From an uncultured Pirellulaceae bacterium (GTDB taxonomy: Bacteria > Planctomycetota > Planctomycetia > Pirellulales > Pirellulaceae), in the NCBI GenBank assembly GCA_937941455.1, contig CALDHM010000039.1:1-46526 (forward strand): a DNA stretch of 46,526 nt, read 5' to 3'. The notes beneath the pieces were generated by a model. That model did not search any database. It worked only from the letters and a program-made list of their open reading frames with translations, and was not told where the DNA came from. Positions 1-8,901 of the stretch are shown piece by piece. Positions within the stretch are counted from its first letter, which is position 1; every line of letters begins with the position of its first letter. Both the position numbers and the translations under genes were made by a program.

Positions 1-1
1 C

Positions 2-253
2 CGTACCTGGATCGGTGCACAGGCACAGGCCACCCTCATGTCCATCATTCAAACCGCCAAACAACGCGCCATCGAACCATTCAACTGGATTCGAAAAGCC
101 CCGATACTCAGCCAAACCTCGCCGCGCGGTAATCAATTACCGTTTAAGATAGTTAGCAAATCTCATGCCACAATACCCAGAACATTCCCCCGCCGTAGAC
201 AGGTGAAGCTCCTGACCGCGCGAAAGAATTCCAAAATAGGACTCCGGTCTTAA
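2..253 (+). pseudogene. 3' end of an IS66-like transposase, cut by the window edge
   Basis: The reading frame is open from base 2 to a stop at 253 and has no start inside the window. Its first ~35 residues, including RTWIGAQAQATLMSIIQTAK and EPFNWIRK, resemble the extreme C-terminus of IS66-family transposases, where a segment with 'AA.L.SLI..AK....DP..YL' closes the protein. After that the frame runs on for about 50 basic residues that do not look like the family, so the original end may have been lost and the frame may now read into flanking DNA. I see no terminal inverted repeat downstream. It is either the tail of an intact element lying to the left or a relic. The assignment rests on a short stretch. 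Confidence 0.4.
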
Positions 254-524
254 GAAATCTCGACTTTTCGTCGCAACTCCGCATCTCAACATGAGAAGAT
301 TGTCTGCTTTTGAGATTTATCGGCGCAAGGCGGCTGGTGCCCGTTTCGGAGCCTTACGAGATCGGCCGCGACGGGTACCCTCAAGGCTTTTCGGCTATTC
401 CGTAATCGTGCAACCGCTGACTCGTGATTTGCCGCGTGCTTGATCAAATAAATCCGCGCGGCGTCGCGAGCCCTATCGGCGAACAGATCCAGGATTTTTG
501 GCCCAGGGTCTTGAAGTGCAGGCC
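254..524. other. intergenic region, nothing recognised
   Basis: This lies between the transposase tail and the promoter of the DUF1559 gene. I see no convincing reading frame, RNA gene or repeat in it. Confidence 0.5.
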
Positions 525-566
525 GTCATTTTGTAGCCTAGGCTACATATAATAGCCTAGGCTACA
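525..566 (+). promoter_or_regulatory. promoter with -10 TATAAT flanked by two copies of a palindromic operator
   Basis: A perfect TATAAT lies at 548-553. On its left is a perfect 16-base palindrome, TGTAGCCTAGGCTACA (532-547); overlapping its last base on the right is a second copy of the core, TAGCCTAGGCTA (553-564). The cores start 19 bases apart (534 and 553), close to two helical turns, which suits side-by-side binding of a dimeric repressor over the promoter. The -35 at 17-base spacing (525-530, GTCATT) is poor. Transcription would start near 560, about 35 bases before the TTG start at 594. The repressor is not encoded in view; the palindrome is not the TACA..TGTA box of CopY/BlaI regulators, so I name no family. 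Confidence 0.6.
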
Positions 567-593
567 TTCGGGTCCCCAACGGAGATTCTGGAC

Positions 594-1568
594 TTGCGTG
601 ATACATCGTCAAAGTCGCCAGCGGGATTTACTCTGATCGAATTACTTGTTGTGATTGCCATCATTGGCATTTTGACGGGGCTGCTCCTGCCAGCGGTCTA
701 GCAAGTTCGCTCGGCCGCTCGCAGGATCTCGAGTGTTAATAACTTGCGTCAAATCGGGATGGCAATGACCCATTACGAGTCCGCGATGCGGCGCTATCCG
801 GCGGGCTATCGTTGTCAAATCCCACATCCCGACCTGCACGCTGCGACTTGGGACAGCCCGCCCGGGTGGGCTTGGGGAACCTATTTATTGCCCTACCTTG
901 AGGGCAATAACATCGCCGATCGCATGAATATGAACTTGCCGTGTTGGCATCCGGATAACCAAGTGGCCGTTCAAACGACCGTGCCCGTTTTCTTGTGCCC
1001 GGGTGCTCCGGGGCCAGACGGACCGATCAATATTGTTGACGACTCGGGAGCTGTTGTCGCCGTTTTCGGTCGCTCACACTATGTCGCGAACGTCGGTCAA
1101 GATGAACCTTGGGCACACCCGCAAGGGCCAATCCAAGGGGACTGGCGATTCTTAGCAACCGGCCCCTTTTACCGGAACTCGCGGGTCCGCATTCGCGATA
1201 TTGTTGATGGATTGTCCACGACGGTATTCGTTGGGGAACATACAACCATCAGTGACAAAACATGGGTTGGAATCGTTCCCGGAGCGGTCTGCGCCCCACT
1301 CGATCCACACAGATTTCCGCTGACCAACGCCGACTCCGCCGCCACGCTGGTTTTATTTCATAGCGGCCCTTCCGCGGCCGAGCCTGGCGTCATCCATCCA
1401 CCGAGTTTTCCCACTTGCCATGTCTGCCAGTTGTACTCGCCATGGCCCGGAGGGAATGTGTTGTTCGGGGACGGCAGTGTGCAGTTCATTCCGACGACCA
1501 TCGATGTCAATATTTGGGCCGCGATGGCCACCATCGCTGGAAACGAAGTGATTCAGTATGAGTTTTGA
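594..1568 (+). pseudogene. DUF1559 pilin-like secreted protein, interrupted by an amber codon
   Basis: From a TTG start at 594, preceded by GGAG, the frame gives a short leader and then GFTLIELLVVIAIIGILTG, the prepilin-type cleavage/methylation segment (SBP_bac_10-like) typical of planctomycete DUF1559 proteins. At residue 36 the codon is TAG (699-701), exactly where the family has CAG (Gln) in 'LLPAVQQVR.AAR'. After the stop the same frame continues without interruption for 289 codons with a normal DUF1559 body and the C-terminal 'NVLFGDGSVQFI' motif. A single C-to-T transition explains the break. Either the gene is a recent pseudogene, or amber is read through, or the base is a sequencing error. 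An internal ATG at 744 could restart translation but would lack the export signal. Confidence 0.8.
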
Positions 1569-1595
1569 TCACAAGGCCGATCCCAGTACTCGAGT

Positions 1596-1970
1596 TTGTC
1601 GAAGGTTGTCATGTTGAATCGTCGCCGTTGGCCCAGTCTCGTCTGCCTTCTAATTTTGTCGGCAGTGGCAATCTACATCTGGTCACCGCCTTGGCGATCC
1701 TACCCAGCCATCACGCACCCGGAGGCCGACCAACTCCTGCGGCAACTTTATACCGCTGGCAGTTCGCGAGACTTGGAACGGTTATCGGTGACGCGGCAAC
1801 GCTTCAACAAACTGTTGACTGACAACGCGATCACCGCGGCTGAACAGGCAGCTTTTGAAAAAATCTTCCAGCGTGCCGAAAGTCATTCCTGGGACTCGGC
1901 GGCGCGCGAATGCCTACGCTTCGCCGAGAATCAAATTGGTCGAGTGCTACCCTTGAAAAATCGACGTTGA
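1596..1970 (+). CDS. small membrane-anchored protein of unknown function
   Basis: It starts 27 bases after the DUF1559 stop and probably shares its transcript. A TTG at 1596 or the ATG at 1611 could be the start; the ATG gives 119 residues. The product has a basic N-terminus (NRRRW), one hydrophobic helix (LVCLLILSAVAIYIW) and a soluble, mostly helical tail of about 90 residues rich in Arg, Glu and Ala. Many DUF1559 genes are followed by a small exported protein, so this may be its partner, but I recognise no domain. The hydrophobic segment and charge distribution support a real gene rather than a chance frame. Confidence 0.6.
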   Translation: MSKVVMLNRRRWPSLVCLLILSAVAIYIWSPPWRSYPAITHPEADQLLRQLYTAGSSRDLERLSVTRQRFNKLLTDNAITAAEQAAFEKIFQRAESHSWDSAARECLRFAENQIGRVLPLKNRR

Positions 1971-2110
1971 GTCGCGGCATGGGACTGCCGCAACGTAGAG
2001 AAGGCGCCGGGCAATAAAGACCAGGTTGTGAGCGGACCGTCAACCACGATCTGTGCGAGCTCGCCACGAGGTAGGTACCATTGTGGGCGCCGGGCCGATG
2101 AAGCCGCGGT

Positions 2111-3262
2111 TCAAAAGCCAAGCAACCACGAGATCCCCAAAAAAAATCCGGGGACAACAAAGAAAATCCCGATGACGTACACGAAAGCCAGCGACTTTTG
2201 GTGGCTCACCGCGTCGCCGAGCGATTCTGCTAAAGTTACCGGTAGGGGCCGCAAAAACGGGACCCCATAGATGATCGCCACGCCGAGACAATTGAAAAAG
2301 AGATGCACCAGGGCGATCGCGAGCGCTTGACGACTCGACTCCCCTGTCACTGCTGCCGCAGCGATGAGCGCCGTAATACATGTGCCGATATTCGCACCCA
2401 ACGTGAATGGATAGATTTGCTTCAACGTCAAGATTCCCCCTCCGGCCAGTGGCACCATCAAACTGGTAGTGGTCGACGATGATTGAACCAATACGGTCGC
2501 AATCGTGCCCGAGAGAATTCCTGACAGCGGCCCTTGCCCGATCATCCGTTGCAGGACATCCCGCGCGGTTCCCACCATCAATCGCTTCAGCAAGATGCTC
2601 ATGCGTGTGATTGACCCAATGATCAGCGTGATCCCCACTAAGACCTCGCAAATGCCCGCCCAGGGGCTAGGAATTTGTCGCGTGACATATTGTACTACGT
2701 CAGCAGCCGGATTGACCGCGGCCGCCAGTAGATTGAATTGGTGAACGTCGAGGGACACGTCGCTGAACATCACGCTGGCCGCGAGCTGGCTGATCCGCTC
2801 GAGCAAATGAACCATCAACTCGATCGGCAACAAAATCGCCACGGCCAGCAAATTGAACATATCGAGGATCGTGGCTGCGGAAAATGCCAGCCGGAATTGC
2901 CCTTCATCGCGCACATGACCGAGACTGACGAGCGTATTGGTAACCGAGGTACCGATATTCGCACCCATCACCATCGGCACGGCGATGGACACCGGCAAGC
3001 CCCCGGCGACGAGACCGACAATGATCGACGTCACTGTGCTCGAAGACTGAATCAAGGCTGTGAAAACGATGCCGACCATCAGCCCAAGCAGTGGATTTTT
3101 CGCAAACTTAAAGAGTTGTTCCGCCTGGCTACCTGCCGCAAATTTAAACCCCTCGCCGATGACGACGACCGCTACGAGCAAGAGGTAAACCAACACCAAT
3201 ACTCTCAGCCAGGCGACGATCGAGGGAAACAGATGCAGTTCTTGAGCAGACTGGCTGGACAC
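2111..3262 (-). CDS. Na/Pi-cotransporter family membrane protein
   Basis: This is a 383-residue polytopic membrane protein with the two inverted Na_Pi_cotrans repeats. Each has the diagnostic QSSS motif: QSSSTVTSI near residue 70 and QSSSTTTSL near residue 265. Each is followed by GANIGTS/C (VMGANIGTSVTN and TLGANIGTCITA). The family moves phosphate inward with sodium in the cytoplasmic membrane. The protein is shorter than forms that carry a C-terminal PhoU-like domain; it ends right after the last membrane helix, so PhoU control would have to act in trans. The start is a GTG at 3262, the first in-frame choice before the first helix. No phosphate-starvation box was recognised upstream. Confidence 0.85.
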   Translation of the reverse strand: MSSQSAQELHLFPSIVAWLRVLVLVYLLLVAVVVIGEGFKFAAGSQAEQLFKFAKNPLLGLMVGIVFTALIQSSSTVTSIIVGLVAGGLPVSIAVPMVMGANIGTSVTNTLVSLGHVRDEGQFRLAFSAATILDMFNLLAVAILLPIELMVHLLERISQLAASVMFSDVSLDVHQFNLLAAAVNPAADVVQYVTRQIPSPWAGICEVLVGITLIIGSITRMSILLKRLMVGTARDVLQRMIGQGPLSGILSGTIATVLVQSSSTTTSLMVPLAGGGILTLKQIYPFTLGANIGTCITALIAAAAVTGESSRQALAIALVHLFFNCLGVAIIYGVPFLRPLPVTLAESLGDAVSHQKSLAFVYVIGIFFVVPGFFLGISWLLGF

Positions 3263-3616
3263 AAGGGAATTCCGAGCGACTGGAACTTCACGAAATCGGC
3301 CACATCGGAGTTAAATGGTAATCCATGCGCCGCTGTTGGATATCGACGCGGACGGTTATGGATGAAAAATTTAACCGATTCTTAATACAAATTCAGACCG
3401 ACCTCCGCGCGTCGGCAACGCGGAAAATACGTTGACTGGCGGCAACTGTTGAACGATTAATAATTTTCGAATTGCGCGTGGAGGCGGGTCTTCGATGCGA
3501 CCACAATTTTGATTGGCCATCGATCGCAGGCCGTGTCGCGACTAACGAGAAAAAACTCCGCTAATCAGAACCTAGCTCGCTCACCTCCTACCGCGGCATC
3601 GGCGTCGAGTTCCGAC
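3263..3616. other. intergenic region, nothing recognised
   Basis: About 350 bases between two minus-strand genes. It would contain the promoter of the Na/Pi-family gene. I see no reading frame, RNA gene or repeat. Confidence 0.45.
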
Positions 3617-4468
3617 CTAACGACGACATTTTTTGAACGCGGCGGGCAGGTGTTCGATGATGTCGGTGGCGATGACTGACAGTACTCCGAACGTCTCGCC
3701 GGCCAATTCACCGGCGAGGCCATGCAAAAAGGCCCCCGACACAGCAGCTTGCCACGGCTCAAGTCCCTGCGCCGCTAAACCAGCCACGATGCCGGCGAGC
3801 ACATCGCCGCTCCCGGCGGTTGCCAAGGCCGCGTTCCCCGTTGGATTGTCGTGGCTCCGTTGGCCGTCACTAATCCGACTGTGCGGACCCTTGAGGAGGG
3901 TTACCACTTTATGCTCATCAGCAAATTTGGCGACATGCTGGCGCGCCGCGTGGATATCCAAATTCGCATTGCCGATCAAGCGCCGAAATTCCCCCAGATG
4001 TGGCGTCAAAATTCTGGGTCCCGCATGACGGGCCAGGATGCAGCGCGCGTCGGCTAACAAGTTGAGGCCGTCGGCATCGATGACGAGACAGCCCGAAAAA
4101 GTTTCATAAAGTTCAACGGCGAGGGGCTGCAACCGCGGATCGCGCCCCAATCCAGGTCCGAAGGCGAGTACCTGTTTATTTTTGGTACTCGCATTGATTT
4201 TTTCGCGCGCGGCGTCCAAGTCCGCCGGCGACTCCGACAATCGATCGACCATCAAGCAGGGGCTGAACGACGCCACGATCGGCTGCGCCTCAGGGGCTGT
4301 CAAAACGGATACGACTCCGGCGCCGGCACGGAGCGCTGCCAGTCCCACCAATGCCGCCGCGCCGGGCATAGTCGCCGAGCCAGCGATGACGAGCAAACTG
4401 CCACAGGAGTACTTATGCGCGTCGGCAGCTCGCTGGGGGAGCACCACCTTTGTCATATCGTCGTTCAT
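3617..4468 (-). CDS. nnrD: ADP/ATP-dependent NAD(P)H-hydrate dehydratase
   Basis: The enzyme repairs hydrated NADH and NADPH by dehydrating the S-epimer with ADP or ATP as cofactor. The 283-residue product is a ribokinase-like carbohydrate kinase fold. Visible motifs are the N-terminal KYSCGSLLVIAGS, AFGPGLGR, VIDADGLNLLA, LTPHLGEFRRL, LLKGPHSRIS and the C-terminal NAALATAGSGDVLAGIVAGL, where GSGD holds the catalytic Asp. Bacteria often fuse this domain to the epimerase NnrE; here it stands alone, so an epimerase would be elsewhere. The ATG at 4468 is preferred over a GTG at 4477 because AAAGGG sits 8 bases before it. It diverges from argG. Confidence 0.9.
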   Translation of the reverse strand: MNDDMTKVVLPQRAADAHKYSCGSLLVIAGSATMPGAAALVGLAALRAGAGVVSVLTAPEAQPIVASFSPCLMVDRLSESPADLDAAREKINASTKNKQVLAFGPGLGRDPRLQPLAVELYETFSGCLVIDADGLNLLADARCILARHAGPRILTPHLGEFRRLIGNANLDIHAARQHVAKFADEHKVVTLLKGPHSRISDGQRSHDNPTGNAALATAGSGDVLAGIVAGLAAQGLEPWQAAVSGAFLHGLAGELAGETFGVLSVIATDIIEHLPAAFKKCRR

Positions 4469-4571
4469 CGAAAACACCCTTTATTGAGAGCCACCAAGCC
4501 CGATGTTAACGGGGCACCATTTTTACTACAATGCTCGGTTTTAATGGAAACGAGTCAAAGGTCGAATCACG

Positions 4572-5789
4572 ATGAAACAGAGCTGCGTCTTGGCTTATTC
4601 TGGCGGGCTGGATACCAGCGTCATTTTGGGCTGGCTCCAAGATCAAGGTTACGAGGTGCATGCCGTTTATGTCGATCTTGGCCAACCGTGCGAGGACCAG
4701 CAAGCGATTTTGGAGAAGGCCAAGAAAATCGGTGCGGCGTCGGCCGTAATCATCGATGCTCGCGAGGAGCTGTGCCGTGACTTCGCCTTCCCGGTCATGC
4801 AATTCCAGGCCAAGTACGAAGGCGTCTATCTGCTGGGAACCTCGATCGCCCGGCCACTGATTTCGAAATGTTGCTTGCAATACGCCCGCCAGGTCGGAGC
4901 CCGCATCTACGCTCACGGAGCCACCGGAAAAGGAAACGACCAGTGCCGGTTTCAACTGGCTGCAGAGGCACTCGAGGCCAATATCAAAATCATCGCCCCC
5001 TGGCGAATGCCCGAATTCCGTGCGGCTTTTCCGGGTCGGCAAGAAATGATCAACTATTGCCAGCAGCATCAGATTCCCATCAAAGCGTCCATTCAAAAAC
5101 CGTACAGCAGCGACGAAAACGTCTTGCATATCAGCTACGAGGCTGGCGAACTCGAGCGGCTCGACGCGAGCGGCGTGAAGGTTGTCGATTTCGGTATGAC
5201 AGTTTCGCCGGAGTCGGCCCCCGAAGCGGGAGAATCGGTCACAATTGACTTCGAGCAGGGCATTCCCGTCGCCGTGAACGGTCGGCGGTTATCGGCCTTG
5301 GAGATTGTCCAAACACTGAACAAAATCGGCGGCCGACATGGCATTGGCCGAATCGACATGGTTGAGAATCGTTTCGTAGGGATGAAAAGTCGCGGGGTCT
5401 ACGAGGCACCGGGCATGACGCTCCTCTACGAAGCCCACCGCTACGTCGAGCAGCTCACCATGGACCGCGATCTGATGCACCTCCGCGACCGGCTGGCGCC
5501 AGAAGTCGCCGAGATGGTGTATTACGGTTTTTGGTACCACCGCAAATTCGATGCGTTGCTGGCATTCAATCGAGAAGCCCAAAAGGATGTCCACGGTTCC
5601 GTGACGCTGAACCTCTACAAGGGGAACATCATGATCGCCTCGCGATCCAGCCCCAACAGCCTGTACGACGAAGCGATCGCCACCATGGAGGGGGGCGGAT
5701 CGTACAATCAGACAGATGCCGAAGGGTTTTTGAGAATTCAAAGCCTGCCCGGCCGGGTCCAAGCTCGCGTGGCTCCGCGGCAGTATTGA
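4572..5789 (+). CDS. argG: argininosuccinate synthase
   Basis: It joins citrulline and aspartate with ATP to give argininosuccinate, the penultimate step of arginine synthesis, in the cytoplasm. At 405 residues it has the usual length. The N-terminal P-loop-like LAYSGGLDTSVILGWL is the ATP pyrophosphatase signature; later come GTSIARPLISK, HGATGKGNDQCRFQ (citrulline/aspartate site) and GRRHGIGRIDMVENRFVG-like residues near 255-270. The ATG at 4572 follows AAAGG at good spacing. A CorA-type gene begins 85 bases downstream on the same strand. No ARG box was identified upstream. Confidence 0.97.
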   Translation: MKQSCVLAYSGGLDTSVILGWLQDQGYEVHAVYVDLGQPCEDQQAILEKAKKIGAASAVIIDAREELCRDFAFPVMQFQAKYEGVYLLGTSIARPLISKCCLQYARQVGARIYAHGATGKGNDQCRFQLAAEALEANIKIIAPWRMPEFRAAFPGRQEMINYCQQHQIPIKASIQKPYSSDENVLHISYEAGELERLDASGVKVVDFGMTVSPESAPEAGESVTIDFEQGIPVAVNGRRLSALEIVQTLNKIGGRHGIGRIDMVENRFVGMKSRGVYEAPGMTLLYEAHRYVEQLTMDRDLMHLRDRLAPEVAEMVYYGFWYHRKFDALLAFNREAQKDVHGSVTLNLYKGNIMIASRSSPNSLYDEAIATMEGGGSYNQTDAEGFLRIQSLPGRVQARVAPRQY

Positions 5790-5874
5790 TCGGACAGCGG
5801 CCGCAAACCCTCGCTTGATTCGCGCCGCGGCGGTGCGTGCACAGGCGAGTCGGCGGTCAGGGAGGTTCGTGCCC

Positions 5875-7002
5875 ATGGTTCGGAAATCGCGCAAACGAAA
5901 ACACGCGTACGCTGTCAACGTACGCAATCGCTTCAAGCCTCCCGGCGATATCTCGCAAGCGCCTGAGGCGCGATCCAGTCAATGGCAAGTCATCGGGTTC
6001 GGTGCCGGTGAGGTTTACCGTGAATCGCAACCTTCGCTGCAGCGAATCCGTGAAATTCGCGAACGCTATCCGAAACTGTGGCTCAACGTTGACGGCCTGG
6101 GTGACACGAGCTTTCTCACGGGACTTGGCGAGATTTTTCAACTCCATCCGCTCGCCCTCGAGGATACCGTCAATCAACATCAACTGGCGAAATGTGAGGA
6201 TTATGGCGATTCGATTTTTTTCGTTTCGCGGATGCTCAACGCCGAACCGCGGTTGGAGTCCGAACAATTGGCGATGTTTTTAGGCAAGGATTTCGTGATC
6301 ACCATACAGGAAATCCCGGGCGATTGCTTCCAACCGATTCGCGACCGATTGTTAAAAAATTCTGGAAGGCTGGTAGCTGGCTCGACCGATTTCCTCGCAT
6401 ATTCCTTGCTGGATTCCATTGTCGATTCCTACTTTCCGATCGTTGATCAATTGGCTGATCGTTTGGATGAAATCGAAGACGTGATCGGCCAGCGTCCCTC
6501 CCAATCCCTCCTGCGGCAACTGCACGCCATACGAAATGATTTGTTGATGATCCGCCGGGCCATTCGTCCGCTGCGTGATGCGGTCAACCAACTGATTCGC
6601 GAGTCGACGGATTTGATTCACCATGAAACCCGTCTGTATTTGCGCGACTGTTTCGATCATTGCCAGCAATTGATGGATTTGGTGGAGACCTATCGCGACC
6701 TTTGCTCCGATATGCGCGACTACCATCTCTCGATGATCAGTTTTCGCATGAATGAGATCATGAAAGTGTTGACGATCATCGCCACGATTTTTATTCCGTT
6801 GAGTTTTGTCGCGAGCGTTTATGGGATGAATTTTGATACCGAACATCCCTGGAACATGCCCGAATTGGGTTGGCCTTATGGCTATTTTTTCGCCCTGGGG
6901 ATGATGGTGGCCGTCGCCCTCGGGTTCATCCTGTTCTTCTGGCGCAAAGGTTGGATTTTTGCGGCCGATATGGATCATGACGATCGTAGCGGCAAGGGCT
7001 AA
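5875..7002 (+). CDS. corA: CorA-family magnesium/cobalt transporter
   Basis: This is a 375-residue pentameric channel subunit of the cytoplasmic membrane. The N-terminal ~250 residues form the cytoplasmic funnel with the long helix (FHLPLALEDTVN-type segment near residue 80, here HPLALEDTVNQHQ, and RDAVNQLIRES later). Two C-terminal membrane helices follow; the first ends in YGMNF, the selectivity motif, and the periplasmic loop continues NMPELGWPYGY. The ATG at 5875 is chosen because GGGAGG lies about 10 bases upstream; an upstream TTG at 5815 has no such site. The product ends soon after the second helix with a short charged tail, as usual. The gene lies in an argG-corA-glycosyltransferase series. 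Confidence 0.92.
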   Translation: MVRKSRKRKHAYAVNVRNRFKPPGDISQAPEARSSQWQVIGFGAGEVYRESQPSLQRIREIRERYPKLWLNVDGLGDTSFLTGLGEIFQLHPLALEDTVNQHQLAKCEDYGDSIFFVSRMLNAEPRLESEQLAMFLGKDFVITIQEIPGDCFQPIRDRLLKNSGRLVAGSTDFLAYSLLDSIVDSYFPIVDQLADRLDEIEDVIGQRPSQSLLRQLHAIRNDLLMIRRAIRPLRDAVNQLIRESTDLIHHETRLYLRDCFDHCQQLMDLVETYRDLCSDMRDYHLSMISFRMNEIMKVLTIIATIFIPLSFVASVYGMNFDTEHPWNMPELGWPYGYFFALGMMVAVALGFILFFWRKGWIFAADMDHDDRSGKG

Positions 7003-7068
7003 AAAATCCTCTTCTCTAATCGGCTGTTTGTCAGCGAAATCACTCGCCTTGGCCAACATTGGACTGTG

Positions 7069-8322
7069 ATGCTCGCGTTTCTTAACTTTTTGTTTTCCGG
7101 CTTGCTGGTGGCCTTAATTCTTGGCCAAGCGGTTTACGTTGCGCTCTATTTGCGCATGCGCCGCCGGGCGGTGTATGCGTCGAGCGACTGGACTCCACCG
7201 GCAAGCATTATCCTGTGTGTCCGCGGCCGAGATCCAACCCTCACGCATTGCCTGCGGGGGATCGCACGCCAAGACTATCCCGATTTCGAATTGGTCGCGG
7301 TGTTCGATTCCCGGGAAGATCCCGGGTTCCGAGTTGTCGAAGAGTTCCGCGCCCAGGCGTCGATTCCCGTTCGCATCGTGGTCATTCCCGCGTTTTCAGG
7401 CAAGTGCGGGATGAAGTGCGAGGCATTGATTGCGGCCATGGAATCGCTTGATCCGCGGAGGACGGTCGTGGCCATGATCGATGCTGATTCCGTGGCCGCT
7501 CCGAATTGGCTTCGCGAAATGATCGCATCGCTGGCGGACCAATCCGTTGGCGCCGTTACCGGAGACCGCTGGTTCGAACCGAATGGCAGTTTGGCCAGCA
7601 CGGTCCGCGCCGTCTGGAATGCGGCCGCAATCGTGCAAATGAATTTATATCGAATTGCCTGGGGCGGTTCGCTCGCCATGCGTCGCGAAACGATCGAGCG
7701 ACTTCGGATCCTCGACATCTGGCGAACAACCTTTTGCGAAGACACAGTTCTGATCGATTTATTTCGTGAGGAAGGGTTACAAGTTGCTCGCCCACGAACA
7801 GCCGTAGTGTTTAATCGAGAGTCAATCGCCTGGCGCAACTTGCATTTCTGGATCGCGCGACAATTGCTAACGGTGCGTTTGCACAATCGCAAATGGCCGT
7901 TGGTGTTCGCCCATGGAATTCTGGTCGGGCTAACCCTGCTGAGTTGCTTTGGATTCCTTGTTCTGGACATGGCCCTCGGACAAAGTCAACTGGCGGCATT
8001 GACGGCAACGTCGCTGCTGCTGGCGATCCTGATCAATTTTGTCCTGGTAGGCTTGATCGCTCGCGAGAATACGGAAGTCCTACGCGGCCAAGGTCAAATC
8101 TCTGGTCCACCATCGATGGCGAAACACTGGTTCGGCTGGCTTGTTGCAATTCCACTGACCCAGATCGTCCATTTCTGTGCAACGCTCCGTGCGTTTCGGA
8201 TGAAGTACGTGATTTGGCGCGGCATCGAATACCGCGTGGACAAACACGGTGTCGAAATCGTTCGCTATCGTCCCTTCGTCGATCGGAATGCCCCGGCAGT
8301 AGAGGATATTTCATTGCACTAA
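7069..8322 (+). CDS. family 2 membrane glycosyltransferase
   Basis: This 417-residue protein has an N-terminal membrane helix, a GT-A domain and a hydrophobic C-terminal third. The GT2 signatures are PPASIILCVRGRDP near residue 45, ARQDYPDFELVAVFDS, the metal-binding DAD motif in VAMIDADSVAAPNW near 140, and the acidic catalytic FCEDTVLIDLF near 225. RQLLTVR near 265 sits where processive enzymes have QxxRW but lacks its Trp. The arrangement matches the ceramide-glucosyltransferase-like/HpnI group, which transfers sugar or aminosugar to a lipid carrier. Acceptor and sugar cannot be told from sequence. ATG at 7069 and GTG at 7066 are adjacent; no strong ribosome-binding site separates them. 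Confidence 0.8.
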   Translation: MLAFLNFLFSGLLVALILGQAVYVALYLRMRRRAVYASSDWTPPASIILCVRGRDPTLTHCLRGIARQDYPDFELVAVFDSREDPGFRVVEEFRAQASIPVRIVVIPAFSGKCGMKCEALIAAMESLDPRRTVVAMIDADSVAAPNWLREMIASLADQSVGAVTGDRWFEPNGSLASTVRAVWNAAAIVQMNLYRIAWGGSLAMRRETIERLRILDIWRTTFCEDTVLIDLFREEGLQVARPRTAVVFNRESIAWRNLHFWIARQLLTVRLHNRKWPLVFAHGILVGLTLLSCFGFLVLDMALGQSQLAALTATSLLLAILINFVLVGLIARENTEVLRGQGQISGPPSMAKHWFGWLVAIPLTQIVHFCATLRAFRMKYVIWRGIEYRVDKHGVEIVRYRPFVDRNAPAVEDISLH

Positions 8323-8901
8323 TTGACGGAGTGTGGCAACAGCACGACGCCTCGATTTTTTTTAACGCAAAGGTTCGCCAGTGTCCGGTCCCCCGGGCAC
8401 TCGTCGCCTCGCATCGGCGAGCGAATGTCATGAATTATCCGAGTTGTTGACTAGTCCCATTCATAGTTTTTTTGAAGTTGCTCGTCGCTCCCTCTGGGAC
8501 GGTCGGCCCACGGGGCAGGTAATCCCTGGCAAACTCCGAAAACGGTCTGGGAAGCAACTTCCGAGTCGCCTCTGCAGACGACTCTTTTCCCCGCCACGCG
8601 GCTGTGACACTATTATTTTTCGCGCCATTCACGTCACGGGGAGAAAAACAACCTCCATACTCTCCTGGCGGCAGTTGGCACGCGACCCTTCCGCGCGGCA
8701 GGCAGGGAGGCGGTTGTGGTTTCGCGTATGGACGAGAAAATTCTTAGGCAGGCTCGACAAATCGACGAATCAGCCACTCGCCGCACAAGTCAGCGCACGC
8801 CAGGCGGGCGACAAAAGTCCTTTGATACTGCTACAGCCTTATGGATTGAGGTACAATCTAGCAAGGAGTGGGGCTACATAAACGTTTGCAGGAACATTGT
8901 C
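8323..8901. other. intergenic region with a small hairpin, no gene supported
   Basis: About 580 bases between the glycosyltransferase and the DUF1553 gene. A hairpin at 8380-8401 (AGTGTCCGG / CCGGGCACT) looks like a cut-down copy of the dispersed repeat described elsewhere in this window. An open frame spans 8381-8881, but its composition (many Arg and Ser, no domain) suggests chance. TACAAT at 8852-8857 could be a -10 for the downstream gene, without a well-spaced -35. Confidence 0.4.

Noticed and set aside
2738-3385. A 215-codon plus-strand open frame over the Na/Pi-family gene
   Set aside because: It is antisense to a well-supported membrane protein, is rich in His, Arg and Asp as expected from reverse-reading such a gene, and has no domain.
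8381-8881. A 166-codon frame between the glycosyltransferase and the DUF1553 gene
   Set aside because: No motif, signal or ribosome-binding site; amino-acid composition looks random.
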